From Porticoccaceae bacterium (GTDB lineage: Bacteria; Pseudomonadota; Gammaproteobacteria; Pseudomonadales; Porticoccaceae), in NCBI GenBank assembly GCA_024959305.1, contig JANXGQ010000027.1, positions 1 through 62,489 of the forward strand: DNA of 62,489 nucleotides, read 5' to 3'. Positions 45,222 through 55,280 of this stretch are shown here, one piece after another. Position numbers and translations under genes: made by a program. Position 1 is the stretch's first letter, and the number at the start of each line of letters is the position of its first letter. The notes under the pieces are model-generated. The model made no database searches and was not told where the DNA came from. It saw only the letters and a program-made list of their open reading frames with translations.

Positions 45222-46400
45222 TTGAAAAGAAAAATCCTACCGCCAGTAATTATTTTAGGGGCCTTGGTTATCGCGGGCCTGATGAGCTTACTCAAGCCCA
45301 GTTCGCTGGAATTAGAATCACCGGATAGAGCGGTTGCGGTAACCACAGCGCTGTTAAAAATGACTCGAGTGAGTCTCGAGGTCAAATCTCAGGGTACGGT
45401 GTTGCCACGAACGCGCACCACATTGATTTCAGAGGTCTCTGGCGCGGTGATGGAAGTGGCCCCAGAATTTATTGTAGGTGGCACCTTTGCCAAAGGTGAT
45501 GTGCTAATTAAGTTAGATTCCACCGATTATAAAGTGGCCAAACAAAGAGCAGACGCCGCGCTGATCAGTGCCAAAGCTCAGCTTCTGTCAGAACAAGCCC
45601 GTTCTGCTCAGGCAAAAAAGGAATGGGAAATGACCGGTCGCCCTGTGTGGGAAGCGCCGGTGCTGGCTCTGCGCAAACCCTTCTTGGCAGAGGCGCAATC
45701 TCGACTATTGCAGGCCGAGGCCGAGGTAAGACAGGCTGAGTTAAAGCTACAGAGAACCACTATTCGCGCCCCCTATGCGGGGATGGTTTCTGCCAAGTCG
45801 GTGGATGTGGGCCAATATGTCACTGTTGGCGCAAGGTTAGGCGAGACATTTGCTATAGATTTTGCCGAAGTGCGTCTACCTATGACCGAAAAAGATCTAT
45901 CTAAATTAGACTGGATTCCCTCTTTTGGCACCCAAAACAGTGCCGACAATAACAGCGTTGAATTGCGTGGATCGGTCAATGGGCAATCTTCAGTCTGGCA
46001 GGCCAATTTGGTGCGTTCTGAGGGGACAGTAGAGCAGAGCAATAGAGCTCAGTACCTAGTGGCACAGATTACCGATCCCTACAATATTGAAAACACATCT
46101 TCACGACTGCCGTTATTGATGGGGACCTTTGTCGAGGCCATAGTGACCGGAAAAACCATCGATAATGTTTACGCTGTGCCTCGCTATGCCCTGCGATCTG
46201 GCAATCGAGTGGCCCTGGTGGATGCCGGCCAGCGTCTTCAGCTAAAGGCCGTTGAATTTATTTTTGAAGACCAGTCCCATTACTATATCGGCAAAGGTTT
46301 GGAGGGAGAGGTGGAAATTGTCACCAGCAATATGGGTGTTATGGTGGATGGCATAAAGCTAAAGACAATCAATAAATTGCAATCGGCAGCCTCAAAATAA
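45222..46400 (+). CDS. RND efflux periplasmic adaptor (MFP/HlyD-type)
   Basis: A 392-residue membrane-fusion protein with one N-terminal membrane anchor (VIILGALVIAGLMSLL). The lipoyl halves (VSGAVMEVAPEFIVGG and TIRAPYAGMVSAKSVDVGQ) flank a coiled-coil hairpin (about residues 105-175), then beta-barrel domains. It links the RND pump to an outer-membrane channel. The start is TTG with GAGGG 7 nt upstream. The last base of its stop codon is the first base of the pump gene. No TolC-like gene is nearby. Confidence 0.88.
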   Translation: MKRKILPPVIILGALVIAGLMSLLKPSSLELESPDRAVAVTTALLKMTRVSLEVKSQGTVLPRTRTTLISEVSGAVMEVAPEFIVGGTFAKGDVLIKLDSTDYKVAKQRADAALISAKAQLLSEQARSAQAKKEWEMTGRPVWEAPVLALRKPFLAEAQSRLLQAEAEVRQAELKLQRTTIRAPYAGMVSAKSVDVGQYVTVGARLGETFAIDFAEVRLPMTEKDLSKLDWIPSFGTQNSADNNSVELRGSVNGQSSVWQANLVRSEGTVEQSNRAQYLVAQITDPYNIENTSSRLPLLMGTFVEAIVTGKTIDNVYAVPRYALRSGNRVALVDAGQRLQLKAVEFIFEDQSHYYIGKGLEGEVEIVTSNMGVMVDGIKLKTINKLQSAASK

Positions 46401-49400
46401 TGGAAACTCAATCCTATGGCCTAATTGGCTGGTTTGCCAAAAATCCAGTGGCAGCCAATCTGCTGATGTTATTTATTATAGTGGCCGGCACTATCTCCGT
46501 ATTCTCTATCAGCAAAGATATGTTTCCGCGGATCGAAGCCAATACTATTCAGATTACTGCGGTCTATCCCGGCGCTGCGCCGGTGGAGGTTGAAAAGGGC
46601 ATCATTCTACCTATAGAGGCAGCTCTACAGGGGATGATCGGCATTGTGGAAATGCGCTCCAACGCAAGACGCAATGCTGCCAGAATCGATTTGGATATCG
46701 AGCCCAGCCAGGATATCAACGAGGTGATGGCGAGGGTAGAAAATCGCGTCAATGGTATTTTAAATTTTCCAGAGGATTTAGAGCAGCTCAATGTAAGTCG
46801 ATTCGAGTATCTGGGATGGGTGTCGGGGGTGGCAGTATCTGGTTCTCTGGATAAGTACGACAGAAAACGTCTGGGGCAGCAAATTAGAGATGAACTTCTG
46901 CAGTTGCCCGAGGTAAAGCAGGTTGTTCTGTGGGGCGTTGACGACTATGAAATTGCCATCGAGGTCAAGGAGGAGCGCCTTCGCGAACTGAATATGACAT
47001 TGAGCGAAGTGGCTCAGGTATTGCGTGAATCATCGCTGGATTTACCGGCCGGTATGATTCGGTCGAGCGATGGCAATATCTTGGTGCGCACTCAGGGCAA
47101 GGCATACACCGGTGAACAGTTTGAGAAGCTGGTACTGCGTAGCAACCCCGATGGATCACAGTTATTGGTATCCGATGTGGCGGTGGTGAAAGATGCTTTT
47201 GTAGAGTCCAGTACGTTGATCCATTTTGATCGAGAGCCGGCGATCAATTTAGGTGTTTTCTCTCTGGAGGATCAAAATATTCTCGATATTGATCAGGCGA
47301 TCAAAGACTATATCGAAATGAAAAGAGCCACCTTGGTGGAGGGGCTGACTATAGAGCAGTTTGAGCCGCTGTCGTATTACCTGCGTGGGCGCTTGGATAT
47401 GATGCTATCCAATCTAGCCATAGGTGCTATTTTGGTGGCTGTGGTGCTGACCCTATTTCTCAATATTCAAGTGGGCTTTTGGGTGTTGCTGGGCATTCCC
47501 GTCAGTTTTTTGGGTGCATTTTGGTTAATGCCAATAAACCCCTTCCCGGTGACCGTCAATGTATTGAGCCTGTTCGCCTTTATTATGGTGCTGGGTATAG
47601 TGGTCGATGATGCGATTGTTATAGGTGAGAGTATTTATACCGAGGCGCAGCAACAGGCTGAAAAAAATAGCTCGGTGGGCGCTGAAAACAGCCGTTTTGT
47701 GGCCTCGGTGGACAATGTAATAGCTGGCGCCAAAAAAGTGGCCATCCCCTCGACCATAGGTGTGTTGACCACCATAGCAGCCTTTGCTCCCATGCTGTTT
47801 ATCGGCGGCGTTGTGGCGGGATTTCAAGAAGCTATAGCTACGGTAGTTATCCTCTGTCTGCTGTTCTCACTGATAGAATCCAAGTTAATTCTGCCAGCCC
47901 ATCTTGTGGGATTGCAGTTGGGAGAAAAGAAACCCTCAAGGTTTGGATTAGTTAGAGAACTCCGGCAGCGCTTGAATTTCTTCACCATTTGGCAAGCGCA
48001 GATTGACAAAAAACTCAAAAGCTTTGTCAGCAATCAGTATCAGCCATTGCTACGGCGCTGCCTGCACAGGCGCTACCTGACATTGGCCTGTTTTGTCGGC
48101 CTGCTGATTATCGCCGCTGGCGCGATTAATGGCGGCATTGCTAAATTTGAATTTTTCCCCAATGTGCCCAGTGATACTGTGCGTGCCGATGTTGTGGTTT
48201 ATGACGGTACCTCCGCTGAAACTATGGCAGATATCTTAAAAACTATTGAAGCCGCGGCGTACCGCGTTGACGCAGATTACCAGCGCCAATATCCCAATGG
48301 CGATGGCTTGGTAAAGCATGTTTTGTTCTACACCGATACTGATATTCAAAGCTCGTTTATCGTCTCTCTTGTCCATGCGGAAAATAGGCAGATCTCATCA
48401 TTGGAGTTCGAGCGACTGTGGCGGCAACAGGTGGGCGACTTGCCCAATGTGCGCAAGCAGCGCTACTTCGCCAGTAGCAACGCCGGTGGCGGCGCAAAAA
48501 TTAATTTTCAGCTAAGTGGCGCCAACCCACAGCAACTGGCGCTGGCTAGCACCGAGTTGCAAAACAAGTTGGCGCAATACAATGGTGTCTTTGATGTCTA
48601 CAACTCCCAGGGAGCTGGTGGCAGGGAAATTCAGATTGGTCTCAAGCCCTATGCCAGCCAAATTGGCATAACCTTAGCGGATGTGGGTAGACAGGTGCGA
48701 CAGGCTTTCTATGGGGAGGAGGTGCAGCGCATGCAGAGAGGCGTGGATACGGTCAAGGTGATGGTTCGCTATCCTCTTGCAGCCCGCGGCTCGGTGGCAA
48801 ATCTGGAGAATCTACTGATTCGCACTAAATCCGGACAGGCGATCAGGATTGGTCAGGTAGCAGAGGTCACTATGGGCGAAGGCCCGTCATCAATTTCAAG
48901 GACCGACCGCAAACGCACGGTTAATGTAACTGCAGATGTAGACCCCAATAAGGTGCAAACTGGCGTAGTGGTCTCAGATATCACCGAAAACTTCGTTCCC
49001 CAACTGCTTGCCAAGTATACCGAGATTGAGTTTGATCTCGGGGGATCCAGTAAAGAAGAAAATACTCTGCTTATGCGAACATTCGTGGGATTTGCAGCCG
49101 CCCTATTTTTAATCTACGGCCTGTTAGCAGTGCCGCTGCGATCCTATGTGCAACCTCTGGTTATTATGTCAGTGATTCCCTTTGGGCTTGTGGGTGCGGT
49201 GCTGGGCCATATTATCTTTGGCGTCACCATCAGTATGCTGTCTATACTGGGCTTGGTTGCCCTGGCCGGTGTAGTGGTCAATGACAGCCTGATATTGGTA
49301 GAGTTCGCCAATCGCCGGCGTTCGGAGGGCTTAACAATAGAAGAAGCTTTGTTGGCCGCAGGGCAGCAGCGTTTTCGAGCCATTGTGCTAACCACGCTCA

Positions 49401-49603
49401 CTACCTTCGTGGGCTTATTGCCAATGCTTTTTGAAACCAGTATGCAGGCGCAGTTTGTAATACCTATGGCGATATCGCTCAGTTTCGGGATTGTCTTTGC
49501 AACCACCATGACCTTGGTTTTGGTGCCCTGTTGCTATCGCATCGTCTATGATATTCAAGACTTTGTGCGAGGATACCTGCAGCCAGCTAGGTCCAGCAGT
49601 TAA
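46400..49603 (+). CDS. RND-family efflux pump inner-membrane subunit
   Basis: A 1067-residue pump with 12 membrane helices in two halves and two large periplasmic loops. The proton-relay aspartates are in helix 4 (VLGIVVDDAIVIGESI). The second half repeats the pattern (LGLVALAGVVVNDSLILVEF). It belongs to the HAE-type transporters; the substrate is unknown. It forms a two-gene operon with the adaptor and is followed by a hairpin. Confidence 0.93.
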   Translation: METQSYGLIGWFAKNPVAANLLMLFIIVAGTISVFSISKDMFPRIEANTIQITAVYPGAAPVEVEKGIILPIEAALQGMIGIVEMRSNARRNAARIDLDIEPSQDINEVMARVENRVNGILNFPEDLEQLNVSRFEYLGWVSGVAVSGSLDKYDRKRLGQQIRDELLQLPEVKQVVLWGVDDYEIAIEVKEERLRELNMTLSEVAQVLRESSLDLPAGMIRSSDGNILVRTQGKAYTGEQFEKLVLRSNPDGSQLLVSDVAVVKDAFVESSTLIHFDREPAINLGVFSLEDQNILDIDQAIKDYIEMKRATLVEGLTIEQFEPLSYYLRGRLDMMLSNLAIGAILVAVVLTLFLNIQVGFWVLLGIPVSFLGAFWLMPINPFPVTVNVLSLFAFIMVLGIVVDDAIVIGESIYTEAQQQAEKNSSVGAENSRFVASVDNVIAGAKKVAIPSTIGVLTTIAAFAPMLFIGGVVAGFQEAIATVVILCLLFSLIESKLILPAHLVGLQLGEKKPSRFGLVRELRQRLNFFTIWQAQIDKKLKSFVSNQYQPLLRRCLHRRYLTLACFVGLLIIAAGAINGGIAKFEFFPNVPSDTVRADVVVYDGTSAETMADILKTIEAAAYRVDADYQRQYPNGDGLVKHVLFYTDTDIQSSFIVSLVHAENRQISSLEFERLWRQQVGDLPNVRKQRYFASSNAGGGAKINFQLSGANPQQLALASTELQNKLAQYNGVFDVYNSQGAGGREIQIGLKPYASQIGITLADVGRQVRQAFYGEEVQRMQRGVDTVKVMVRYPLAARGSVANLENLLIRTKSGQAIRIGQVAEVTMGEGPSSISRTDRKRTVNVTADVDPNKVQTGVVVSDITENFVPQLLAKYTEIEFDLGGSSKEENTLLMRTFVGFAAALFLIYGLLAVPLRSYVQPLVIMSVIPFGLVGAVLGHIIFGVTISMLSILGLVALAGVVVNDSLILVEFANRRRSEGLTIEEALLAAGQQRFRAIVLTTLTTFVGLLPMLFETSMQAQFVIPMAISLSFGIVFATTMTLVLVPCCYRIVYDIQDFVRGYLQPARSSS

Positions 49604-49613
49604 ATAGCCGATT

Positions 49614-49640
49614 CTGAAAAAGTCAGGACGACTTTTTCAG
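49614..49640 (+). terminator. Hairpin terminator after RND operon
   Basis: Perfect 11-bp inverted repeat CTGAAAAAGTC / GACTTTTTCAG with a 5-nt loop. The T run is inside the right arm and does not follow the stem, so efficiency is uncertain. Confidence 0.65.
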
Positions 49641-49726
49641 GGCTGACTAAATAGACGGAAAAACCTGAATATACTAATCCTAAGCGTTACAATATCGGGC
49701 TTGATTAATTAAATTTGGAGTGGCCA

Positions 49727-50326
49727 TTGGTGCTGCGTTTTATTGAATCCTCAACCCTACCCACCCGCTGGGGTCGCTTTGATATCCATGGTTTTGAGGA
49801 TCCCTTTAAAGGTAAAGAGCATATTGCTATTACCATGGGTGACTGCGCCTCCAATGAGCCACTACTGGTTAGAATTCACTCTGAATGCTTAACGGGTGAC
49901 GCCTTGGGCAGTTTGCGCTGTGACTGTGGTGAACAGTTGCAGGAGGCTATGCGACGTATTTCTCAAATTGGCCGCGGGGCCATTCTCTATCTGCGCCAAG
50001 AGGGTCGGGGCATAGGTCTGGTGAATAAAATTCGCGCCTACAATTTGCAGGATCAGGGTGCCGACACCGTAGAGGCCAACGAGCGTTTGGGCTTTGGTGC
50101 CGATATGCGTGATTATTCAATTTGCGCGCCTATGTTGCAGCATTTGGGGGCCAAAAAAGTGCAGATAATGACCAATAACCCGCGCAAAATTAAAGCGCTC
50201 AAAAGTTTAGGCATCGAGGTGATCGATCGCGTTCCGTTGCAGGCAGATAGCAACCCTCACAATGTAAAATACCTATCCACTAAAGCCGGTAAACTAGGCC
50301 ATATATTTGGGGATGACAGCGAATGA
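49727..50326 (+). CDS. ribA: GTP cyclohydrolase II
   Basis: A 199-residue enzyme for the first step of riboflavin synthesis. The zinc cysteines are intact in [19 protein letters not shown], followed by [11 protein letters not shown] with the catalytic tyrosine and arginine region ([14 protein letters not shown]). It provides the activity that RibBX has lost. The start is a TTG 6 nt after GGAG, with a GTG one codon later as alternative. It overlaps hisF (ATGA). Confidence 0.93.
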   Translation: MVLRFIESSTLPTRWGRFDIHGFEDPFKGKEHIAITMGDCASNEPLLVRIHSECLTGDALGSLRCDCGEQLQEAMRRISQIGRGAILYLRQEGRGIGLVNKIRAYNLQDQGADTVEANERLGFGADMRDYSICAPMLQHLGAKKVQIMTNNPRKIKALKSLGIEVIDRVPLQADSNPHNVKYLSTKAGKLGHIFGDDSE

Positions 50327-51111
50327 CATCAGCAGTATCTAAAGGGTTGGCAAAACGTATTATCCCCTGCCTAGATGTTGACAAAGGTCGAGTGGTTAAA
50401 GGTGTCCAATTTGTGGATATCCGCGATGCAGGTGATCCCGTGGAAGTGGCGCGCCGCTACAACGAACAGGGCGCCGATGAGATTACCTTTCTCGATATCA
50501 CCGCCAGCCATGAAGATCGCGACACCACATTGCAGACTGTAGAGCGCATGGCGGGAGAAGTATTTATTCCCCTCACCGTCGGCGGCGGTGTGCGTGAGCT
50601 CGCTGATATTCGCAACCTCCTAAATGCGGGGGCGGATAAGGTGGCGATTAATTCGGCGGCTATTCATAATCCAGAATTCGTAAGGGCAGCGGCAGATAAA
50701 TTTGGCTCTCAATGTATTGTAGTCGCTGTAGATGCCAAACAAACGGTGCACTCGGACAATCCCCGCTGGGAGATTTTCACCCATGGTGGACGCAAGCCCA
50801 CGGGTATAGATGCGCTGCAATGGGCAAAAAAAATGGTTGGCTTTGGCGCAGGGGAGATTCTGCTCACCAGTATGGATCGGGATGGCACCAAAAATGGTTT
50901 CGATTTAAATCTTACAGCGCTGATTAGTGAAGCCGTTGCTGTACCGGTTATTGCGTCCGGCGGTGTAGGTAACTTGCAACATTTAGTGGACGGTGTTGTG
51001 AAAGGTGGTGCCGATGCAGTGTTGGCCGCCAGTATTTTTCATTTTGGTGAATATACAATACCGGAAGCCAAACGCTATATGGCCGATAGGGGCGTAAGGG
51101 TTAGGGCGTAA
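50323..51111 (+). CDS. hisF: Imidazole glycerol phosphate synthase cyclase subunit HisF
   Basis: A 262-residue (beta/alpha)8 barrel that makes imidazole glycerol phosphate and AICAR from ammonia supplied by His[17 protein letters not shown] contains the first catalytic aspartate, and VVAVDAK the second. Phosphate-binding glycines are in TVGGGVRE and ASGGVGN. No other his genes are in the window. It overlaps the ribA stop by 4 nt, suggesting coupled translation of two GTP/purine-linked enzymes. Confidence 0.92.
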   Translation: MTSAVSKGLAKRIIPCLDVDKGRVVKGVQFVDIRDAGDPVEVARRYNEQGADEITFLDITASHEDRDTTLQTVERMAGEVFIPLTVGGGVRELADIRNLLNAGADKVAINSAAIHNPEFVRAAADKFGSQCIVVAVDAKQTVHSDNPRWEIFTHGGRKPTGIDALQWAKKMVGFGAGEILLTSMDRDGTKNGFDLNLTALISEAVAVPVIASGGVGNLQHLVDGVVKGGADAVLAASIFHFGEYTIPEAKRYMADRGVRVRA

Positions 51112-51151
51112 AGGTTAGATAGTTAACTCGGATATTTTATAACAGCTGCGC

Positions 51152-51763
51152 TCAATGGGATTCAATCGGATCAAACTCTTCCCTGTAATCTGGCGCTATC
51201 AGAACCCGTGACTTGCGCAGCGCCAAGCGCACTCTTGATTTCACTGTGCCCAGTGGCAAATCGAGCTCACAGGATGTCTCTGCATGGGATTTACCTTCAA
51301 GATACACCTTTCTCAAAACCTCATTCTGTTCCGCTGGTAGCTGGCTAAGGCACTGCTTAACCTGCTCCTCGCTCCGCTTCTGCCCCAACAATGAGACTGG
51401 AGTCTCTTCGTCTGGCTCATAGCATAGAGCTTCATTTTTCAACGGTAAATGCCGAGCATTACTTTTGCGTCTCAGCATATCGATCCTACAATTTCGGGCA
51501 ACCGTATAGATCCAAGTAGTGGCCGAGGCCTTCTGGGGGTCAAATCTAAGCGCTTTCTGCCACACCTTTATCATCACTTCCTGAACCAGATCTTCCGCCA
51601 ACCCAGGTAACCATCCCCTGTGGTGACTGGCTTGGGAAAAACTCTTTAACAGTGGAGCAAAGTGCCCAAACAGCTGAGCAAAGGCCTGACGGTCTCTATT
51701 CTCACCGACTTCGACAAGCAGTAGACTCCATTGGTCGTTGCGCCTTCCTGTGCTTTTTAACAT
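51152..51763 (-). CDS. ECF-like RNA polymerase sigma factor
   Basis: A 203-residue sigma-70 family protein. Region 2 includes LAEDLVQEVMIKVWQKA and ATTWIYTVARNCRIDMLRRK; region 4 includes LPAEQNEVLRKVYLEGKSHAE and LDLPLGTVKSRVRLALRKSR. It resembles sigma factors of the SigK/RpoE-ChrR kind, but no anti-sigma gene follows; its 3' neighbour is the convergent hisF. The ATG at 51763 has AAGG 6 nt upstream; a GTG at 51802 would add 13 residues. It is divergent from the LysR gene. Confidence 0.85.
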   Translation of the reverse strand: MLKSTGRRNDQWSLLLVEVGENRDRQAFAQLFGHFAPLLKSFSQASHHRGWLPGLAEDLVQEVMIKVWQKALRFDPQKASATTWIYTVARNCRIDMLRRKSNARHLPLKNEALCYEPDEETPVSLLGQKRSEEQVKQCLSQLPAEQNEVLRKVYLEGKSHAETSCELDLPLGTVKSRVRLALRKSRVLIAPDYREEFDPIESH

Positions 51764-51947
51764 GGCTACCTTTGGATTGTCTGGTGACTTTTGTATCCAC
51801 AATGCAGGCAGTTTTTTCGATATTTTTTTATTGACCTCTCTTACAGTCTAGCACTGTTACGGACTAATTCCAGAGTAAGGATCACTTTAATTGGTATCTG
51901 TTAGGGCTAAAAAGACTGTATAGTCGCTGATAAATAAGAGGTGCTGG

Positions 51948-52871
51948 ATGCAAAGAAAACTACCGCCACTCAATGCGCTAAAAACATTTGAGTCTGCTGC
52001 CAGACTGTCGAGTTTTTCTGAAGCGGCCAATGAACTCTGCGTGACCCACGGTGCGGTAAGTCAACAGATTCGAACCCTAGAGGATTACTTTGGACGCAAA
52101 CTGTTTACCCGAGTACCGGGAAAGGTTGTTGTGAATCCCGCAGGTCGAACTTTGCTAGCTGTGGCAACAGAGTCCTTAGATCTGATAGAGGAGGTGGCTG
52201 CTCAAATTAACCAGACAAATAAAGTAGAAACACTCACTGTCAATGTAACCACTACTTTCGCCTCTCATTGGCTCCTTCCTCGACTACATGATTTTCATAC
52301 CAAGCATCCAAATATAACGGTGCGGCTCTCCCCAACAGCTATTCCCCCCAATGATCTCGGTGCCGAGGTCGATATAGCTATTCGTTGGGAGGCCTCTGAT
52401 ATTGATGGAGTGATCATGGAGCCATTGTTCGATGTCGATAGCTTTGTAGCCTGTGCGCCATCATTGCTTCAAGGGAGTCTGCCGTTAAAGCAACCGCAAG
52501 ATCTATTGGCACACAACCTAATTCATGACGATGATGGTCAGGCCTGGACGGCTCTTTTGCAAAAATTGGCTGTCAATGGCGCCGATCTCGGTAAAGGCTC
52601 ATTTTATGCGGATTCGGGCTTGGCACTGCAGGCGGCCGTGGAGGGGGGAGGGGTTATAGTGGCCGGAAGCGTTTTAGCTGAACAAGATTTAGTAGCTGGG
52701 CGCCTAGTGATACCGTTCAACTCGATTATCCCCCACCGAAAGTCCTATTATATTTTTTCCCCAAAACGCTTTAGCACATTGTCCAAGATTGAATCTTTTC
52801 GAGCTTGGATCCAAGAGCAGGTCGTTGCCTATCAAAATAATCTAACCGACTACCGAAAATATATGCTGTAA
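51948..52871 (+). CDS. LysR-family transcriptional regulator (GcvA-like)
   Basis: A 307-residue regulator with an N-terminal winged helix-turn-helix (PPLNALKTFESAARLSSFSEA, written here as PPLNALKTFESAARL then SSFSEAANEL, and VTHGAVSQQIRTLEDYFG). The C-terminal domain is a periplasmic-binding-protein-like effector domain. It is of the GcvA type. Divergent from the sigma factor and about 115 nt before the aminotransferase gene on the same strand, it probably controls the downstream catabolic cluster. The ATG follows a GAGG. Confidence 0.88.
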   Translation: MQRKLPPLNALKTFESAARLSSFSEAANELCVTHGAVSQQIRTLEDYFGRKLFTRVPGKVVVNPAGRTLLAVATESLDLIEEVAAQINQTNKVETLTVNVTTTFASHWLLPRLHDFHTKHPNITVRLSPTAIPPNDLGAEVDIAIRWEASDIDGVIMEPLFDVDSFVACAPSLLQGSLPLKQPQDLLAHNLIHDDDGQAWTALLQKLAVNGADLGKGSFYADSGLALQAAVEGGGVIVAGSVLAEQDLVAGRLVIPFNSIIPHRKSYYIFSPKRFSTLSKIESFRAWIQEQVVAYQNNLTDYRKYML

Positions 52872-52985
52872 CAACGGGCATATTCACTGTTAGAAAAACT
52901 AACAATAGCTGTAAATAAAATTGGATTGCCTTGTTGTTGCTATGGGCAGTAACCTCTGACGTTCAAAGGATCTGCTGAGGATTTC

Positions 52986-54338
52986 ATGCTTCAGTCCAAA
53001 ACAAGGGTGTTTCATCGTTCCACCAGAGCGCAACTGCCAGTGGCAGTTAGGGGTGATGGAGTTTACATTGTTGACAGTCAAGGCAATCGCTATCTAGATG
53101 CCTGCGGGGGTGCTGCTGTTTCCTGTCTCGGCCACTCCCATCCCAAAGTAATCGCATCAATCAAACAGCAATTAGACCGCATTGCTTTTGCTCATACCGG
53201 ATTTTTTACCTCGGAACCTAGCGAGCAACTTGCAGATTTTTTAATCCAGCGATCGCCGCAGGGAATTGGCCATGTTTACTTTGTCTCTGGAGGTTCAGAG
53301 GCAATGGAGACGGCACTCAAGATGGCGCGTCAGTACTATCTTGAGTCGGGGCAGCCCGATCGACAGAAATTTATCGCTCGCAGGCAAAGCTATCATGGAA
53401 ACACTTTGGGAGCCCTGTCGGTTAGCGGCAACCAGTGGCGGCGGAAACCGTTTGAACCCCTCCTTATCGACGCAGAGCATATTAGTCCCTGCTATCCATA
53501 CCGTGACAAGCGAGATACAGAGTCGGATCGGGCTTACGGGCTTCGAGTAGCAGATGAGCTGGACGCTAAAATTACCGAACTGGGTGCAGAAAATGTGCTT
53601 GCATTCATCGCAGAGCCGGTGGGCGGCGCAACAGCTGGGGTGCTGGTTCCGGTGCCGGGCTACTTTAAGCGTATCCGAGAAATTTGTGATCGCCACGGTA
53701 TTTTATTAATCCTAGATGAAGTGATGTGCGGCATGGGCAGAACCGGCACTCTTTTCGCCTGTGAGCAGGATGCTGTCAGGCCAGATATTGTCATTCTTGC
53801 CAAAGGGCTCGGCGCTGGTTATCAGCCCATAGGGGCGACCCTTTGTTCCGACAAAATTTTCGACGTATTCCATAAGGGTTCGGGCCTTTTTCAGCACGGC
53901 CATACCTACATGGGTCATGCGTCGGCCTGTGCTGCGGCACTGGCGGTGCAACAAGCCATAGAGGAAGAGGACTTACTGAGTAATGTCAATCTGATGGGGG
54001 CGGCGTTAAAAAAATCCTTGTATCAAAGATTTTCCGGCCATCAGCATATTGGGGATATTCGCGGCAGAGGATTGTTTATTGGAATAGAGTTGGTAGCAGA
54101 TACTGCCACTAAGCAGCCGCTTCCTCAGCAGCTGTCAATACATCAGGTGATTAAGCGCCATGCAATGGCGCTTGGCCTCGCCTGTTACCCAGGTGCTGGC
54201 ACCATTGATGGAATTAGAGGCAATCATATACTGCTGGCGCCCCCTTATATTATCGAGCCTCAGCATATTGAGGAGATTACTGACAAGTTAGCCAAGGCTC
54301 TAGATGCAGCGCTGCGAGAAGTCGGGGTGATCAATTGA
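52986..54338 (+). CDS. Class III PLP-dependent aminotransferase
   Basis: A 450-residue aminotransferase of the omega-/beta-amino acid type. YLDACGGAAVSCLGHSHP, YFVSGGSEAMETALKMAR and LILDEVMCGMGRTG are class III marks, and the PLP lysine is K273 in LAKGLGAGYQP. The substrate cannot be read from sequence. The overlapping BKACE gene suggests that it produces a beta-keto acid, that is, that its substrate may be a beta-amino acid or a precursor of one. The ATG has GAGG 5 nt upstream. Confidence 0.88.
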   Translation: MLQSKTRVFHRSTRAQLPVAVRGDGVYIVDSQGNRYLDACGGAAVSCLGHSHPKVIASIKQQLDRIAFAHTGFFTSEPSEQLADFLIQRSPQGIGHVYFVSGGSEAMETALKMARQYYLESGQPDRQKFIARRQSYHGNTLGALSVSGNQWRRKPFEPLLIDAEHISPCYPYRDKRDTESDRAYGLRVADELDAKITELGAENVLAFIAEPVGGATAGVLVPVPGYFKRIREICDRHGILLILDEVMCGMGRTGTLFACEQDAVRPDIVILAKGLGAGYQPIGATLCSDKIFDVFHKGSGLFQHGHTYMGHASACAAALAVQQAIEEEDLLSNVNLMGAALKKSLYQRFSGHQHIGDIRGRGLFIGIELVADTATKQPLPQQLSIHQVIKRHAMALGLACYPGAGTIDGIRGNHILLAPPYIIEPQHIEEITDKLAKALDAALREVGVIN

Positions 54339-55159
54339 AAGACTCACAGCCGATGATGATCGCAGTGGCGCCCAATGGGGCCCGAAAACAAAAATCCGAC
54401 CATCCGGCGTTGCCAATAACAGCAATGGAGCTGGCGAACACCGCAGAGGCCTGTCATAAGGTTGGTGCCTGCATGATCCATCTACATGTTCGAGATAAGC
54501 AGGGGGGGCATCTGTTGGATGCCGAGGCCTACAGAGTGGCAACGGCGGCAGTACGCGCGGCTACAGGGCCGGAGATGATTATTCAGGTAACCACAGAGGC
54601 AGTGGGAATGTACAGCATGGATAAGCAGATTTCTGTGGTTAAAACGCTTAAACCAGAGGCGGTCTCTCTGGCGGTTCGTGAATTTTGCGGCTGTGGTGAG
54701 CAGCTACAAACAGCCGCAGAGTTTTTTGCATGGCTGGTCAAAGAGCGAGTTTGCCCTCAGTACATTATTCACTCATTGGAAGATGCCATTAAGTTTAAAG
54801 ATCTCCGCAGTCGCGCTGTGATTCCAGGCGATTCGGTTGCGGTGCTGTTTGTGTTAGGACGCTATGCTGCCAGCAATGCGCTCCCCGATGCCCAGTTGGC
54901 AACCATGCTCGACTGCGCTGGTAATAACATCGTTTGGTCGGTCTGTGCATTCGGGGCTTCAGAGGCAGCACAGATGTTAGAAGTAGCGGCTCTGGGTGGG
55001 CATGCAAGGGTTGGTTTTGAAAATAATATGCAGCTAATCAATGGCGAGACTGCGCGTGATAACGCCGATCTAGTCACTCAGGTAGCAGCCCGAGTGGAAG
55101 GTTTGGGGCGCAGTGTAGCCGCAGGTGCGACAGCCAGAGCTCTCTGGGGAATGGCGTGA
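54335..55159 (+). CDS. Beta-keto acid cleavage enzyme (BKACE/3-keto-5-aminohexanoate cleavage family)
   Basis: A 274-residue zinc enzyme family that converts a beta-keto acid plus acetyl-CoA to acetoacetate and a new acyl-CoA. Zinc ligands are in IHLHVRD (H49, H51) and in the ARVGFENN segment (E229, with the substrate-binding arginine R225). The N-terminus APNGARKQKSDHPALP matches a common BKACE subgroup. The TTG start overlaps the aminotransferase stop codon (TTGA), so the two are coupled; ATG at 54353 is the alternative. The true substrate is not known. Confidence 0.9.
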   Translation: MKDSQPMMIAVAPNGARKQKSDHPALPITAMELANTAEACHKVGACMIHLHVRDKQGGHLLDAEAYRVATAAVRAATGPEMIIQVTTEAVGMYSMDKQISVVKTLKPEAVSLAVREFCGCGEQLQTAAEFFAWLVKERVCPQYIIHSLEDAIKFKDLRSRAVIPGDSVAVLFVLGRYAASNALPDAQLATMLDCAGNNIVWSVCAFGASEAAQMLEVAALGGHARVGFENNMQLINGETARDNADLVTQVAARVEGLGRSVAAGATARALWGMA

Positions 55160-55280
55160 CCTAAGAAAAATTTAGGAGGAATGGGAGTGGGCAACGGATT
55201 TTTGCCAGTAGTAAAAATAGCCGCGATGAACAGGCGGTGTAAAAGGAAGTTTAACCACTAATTTGTTTAGGAGAATGAAT

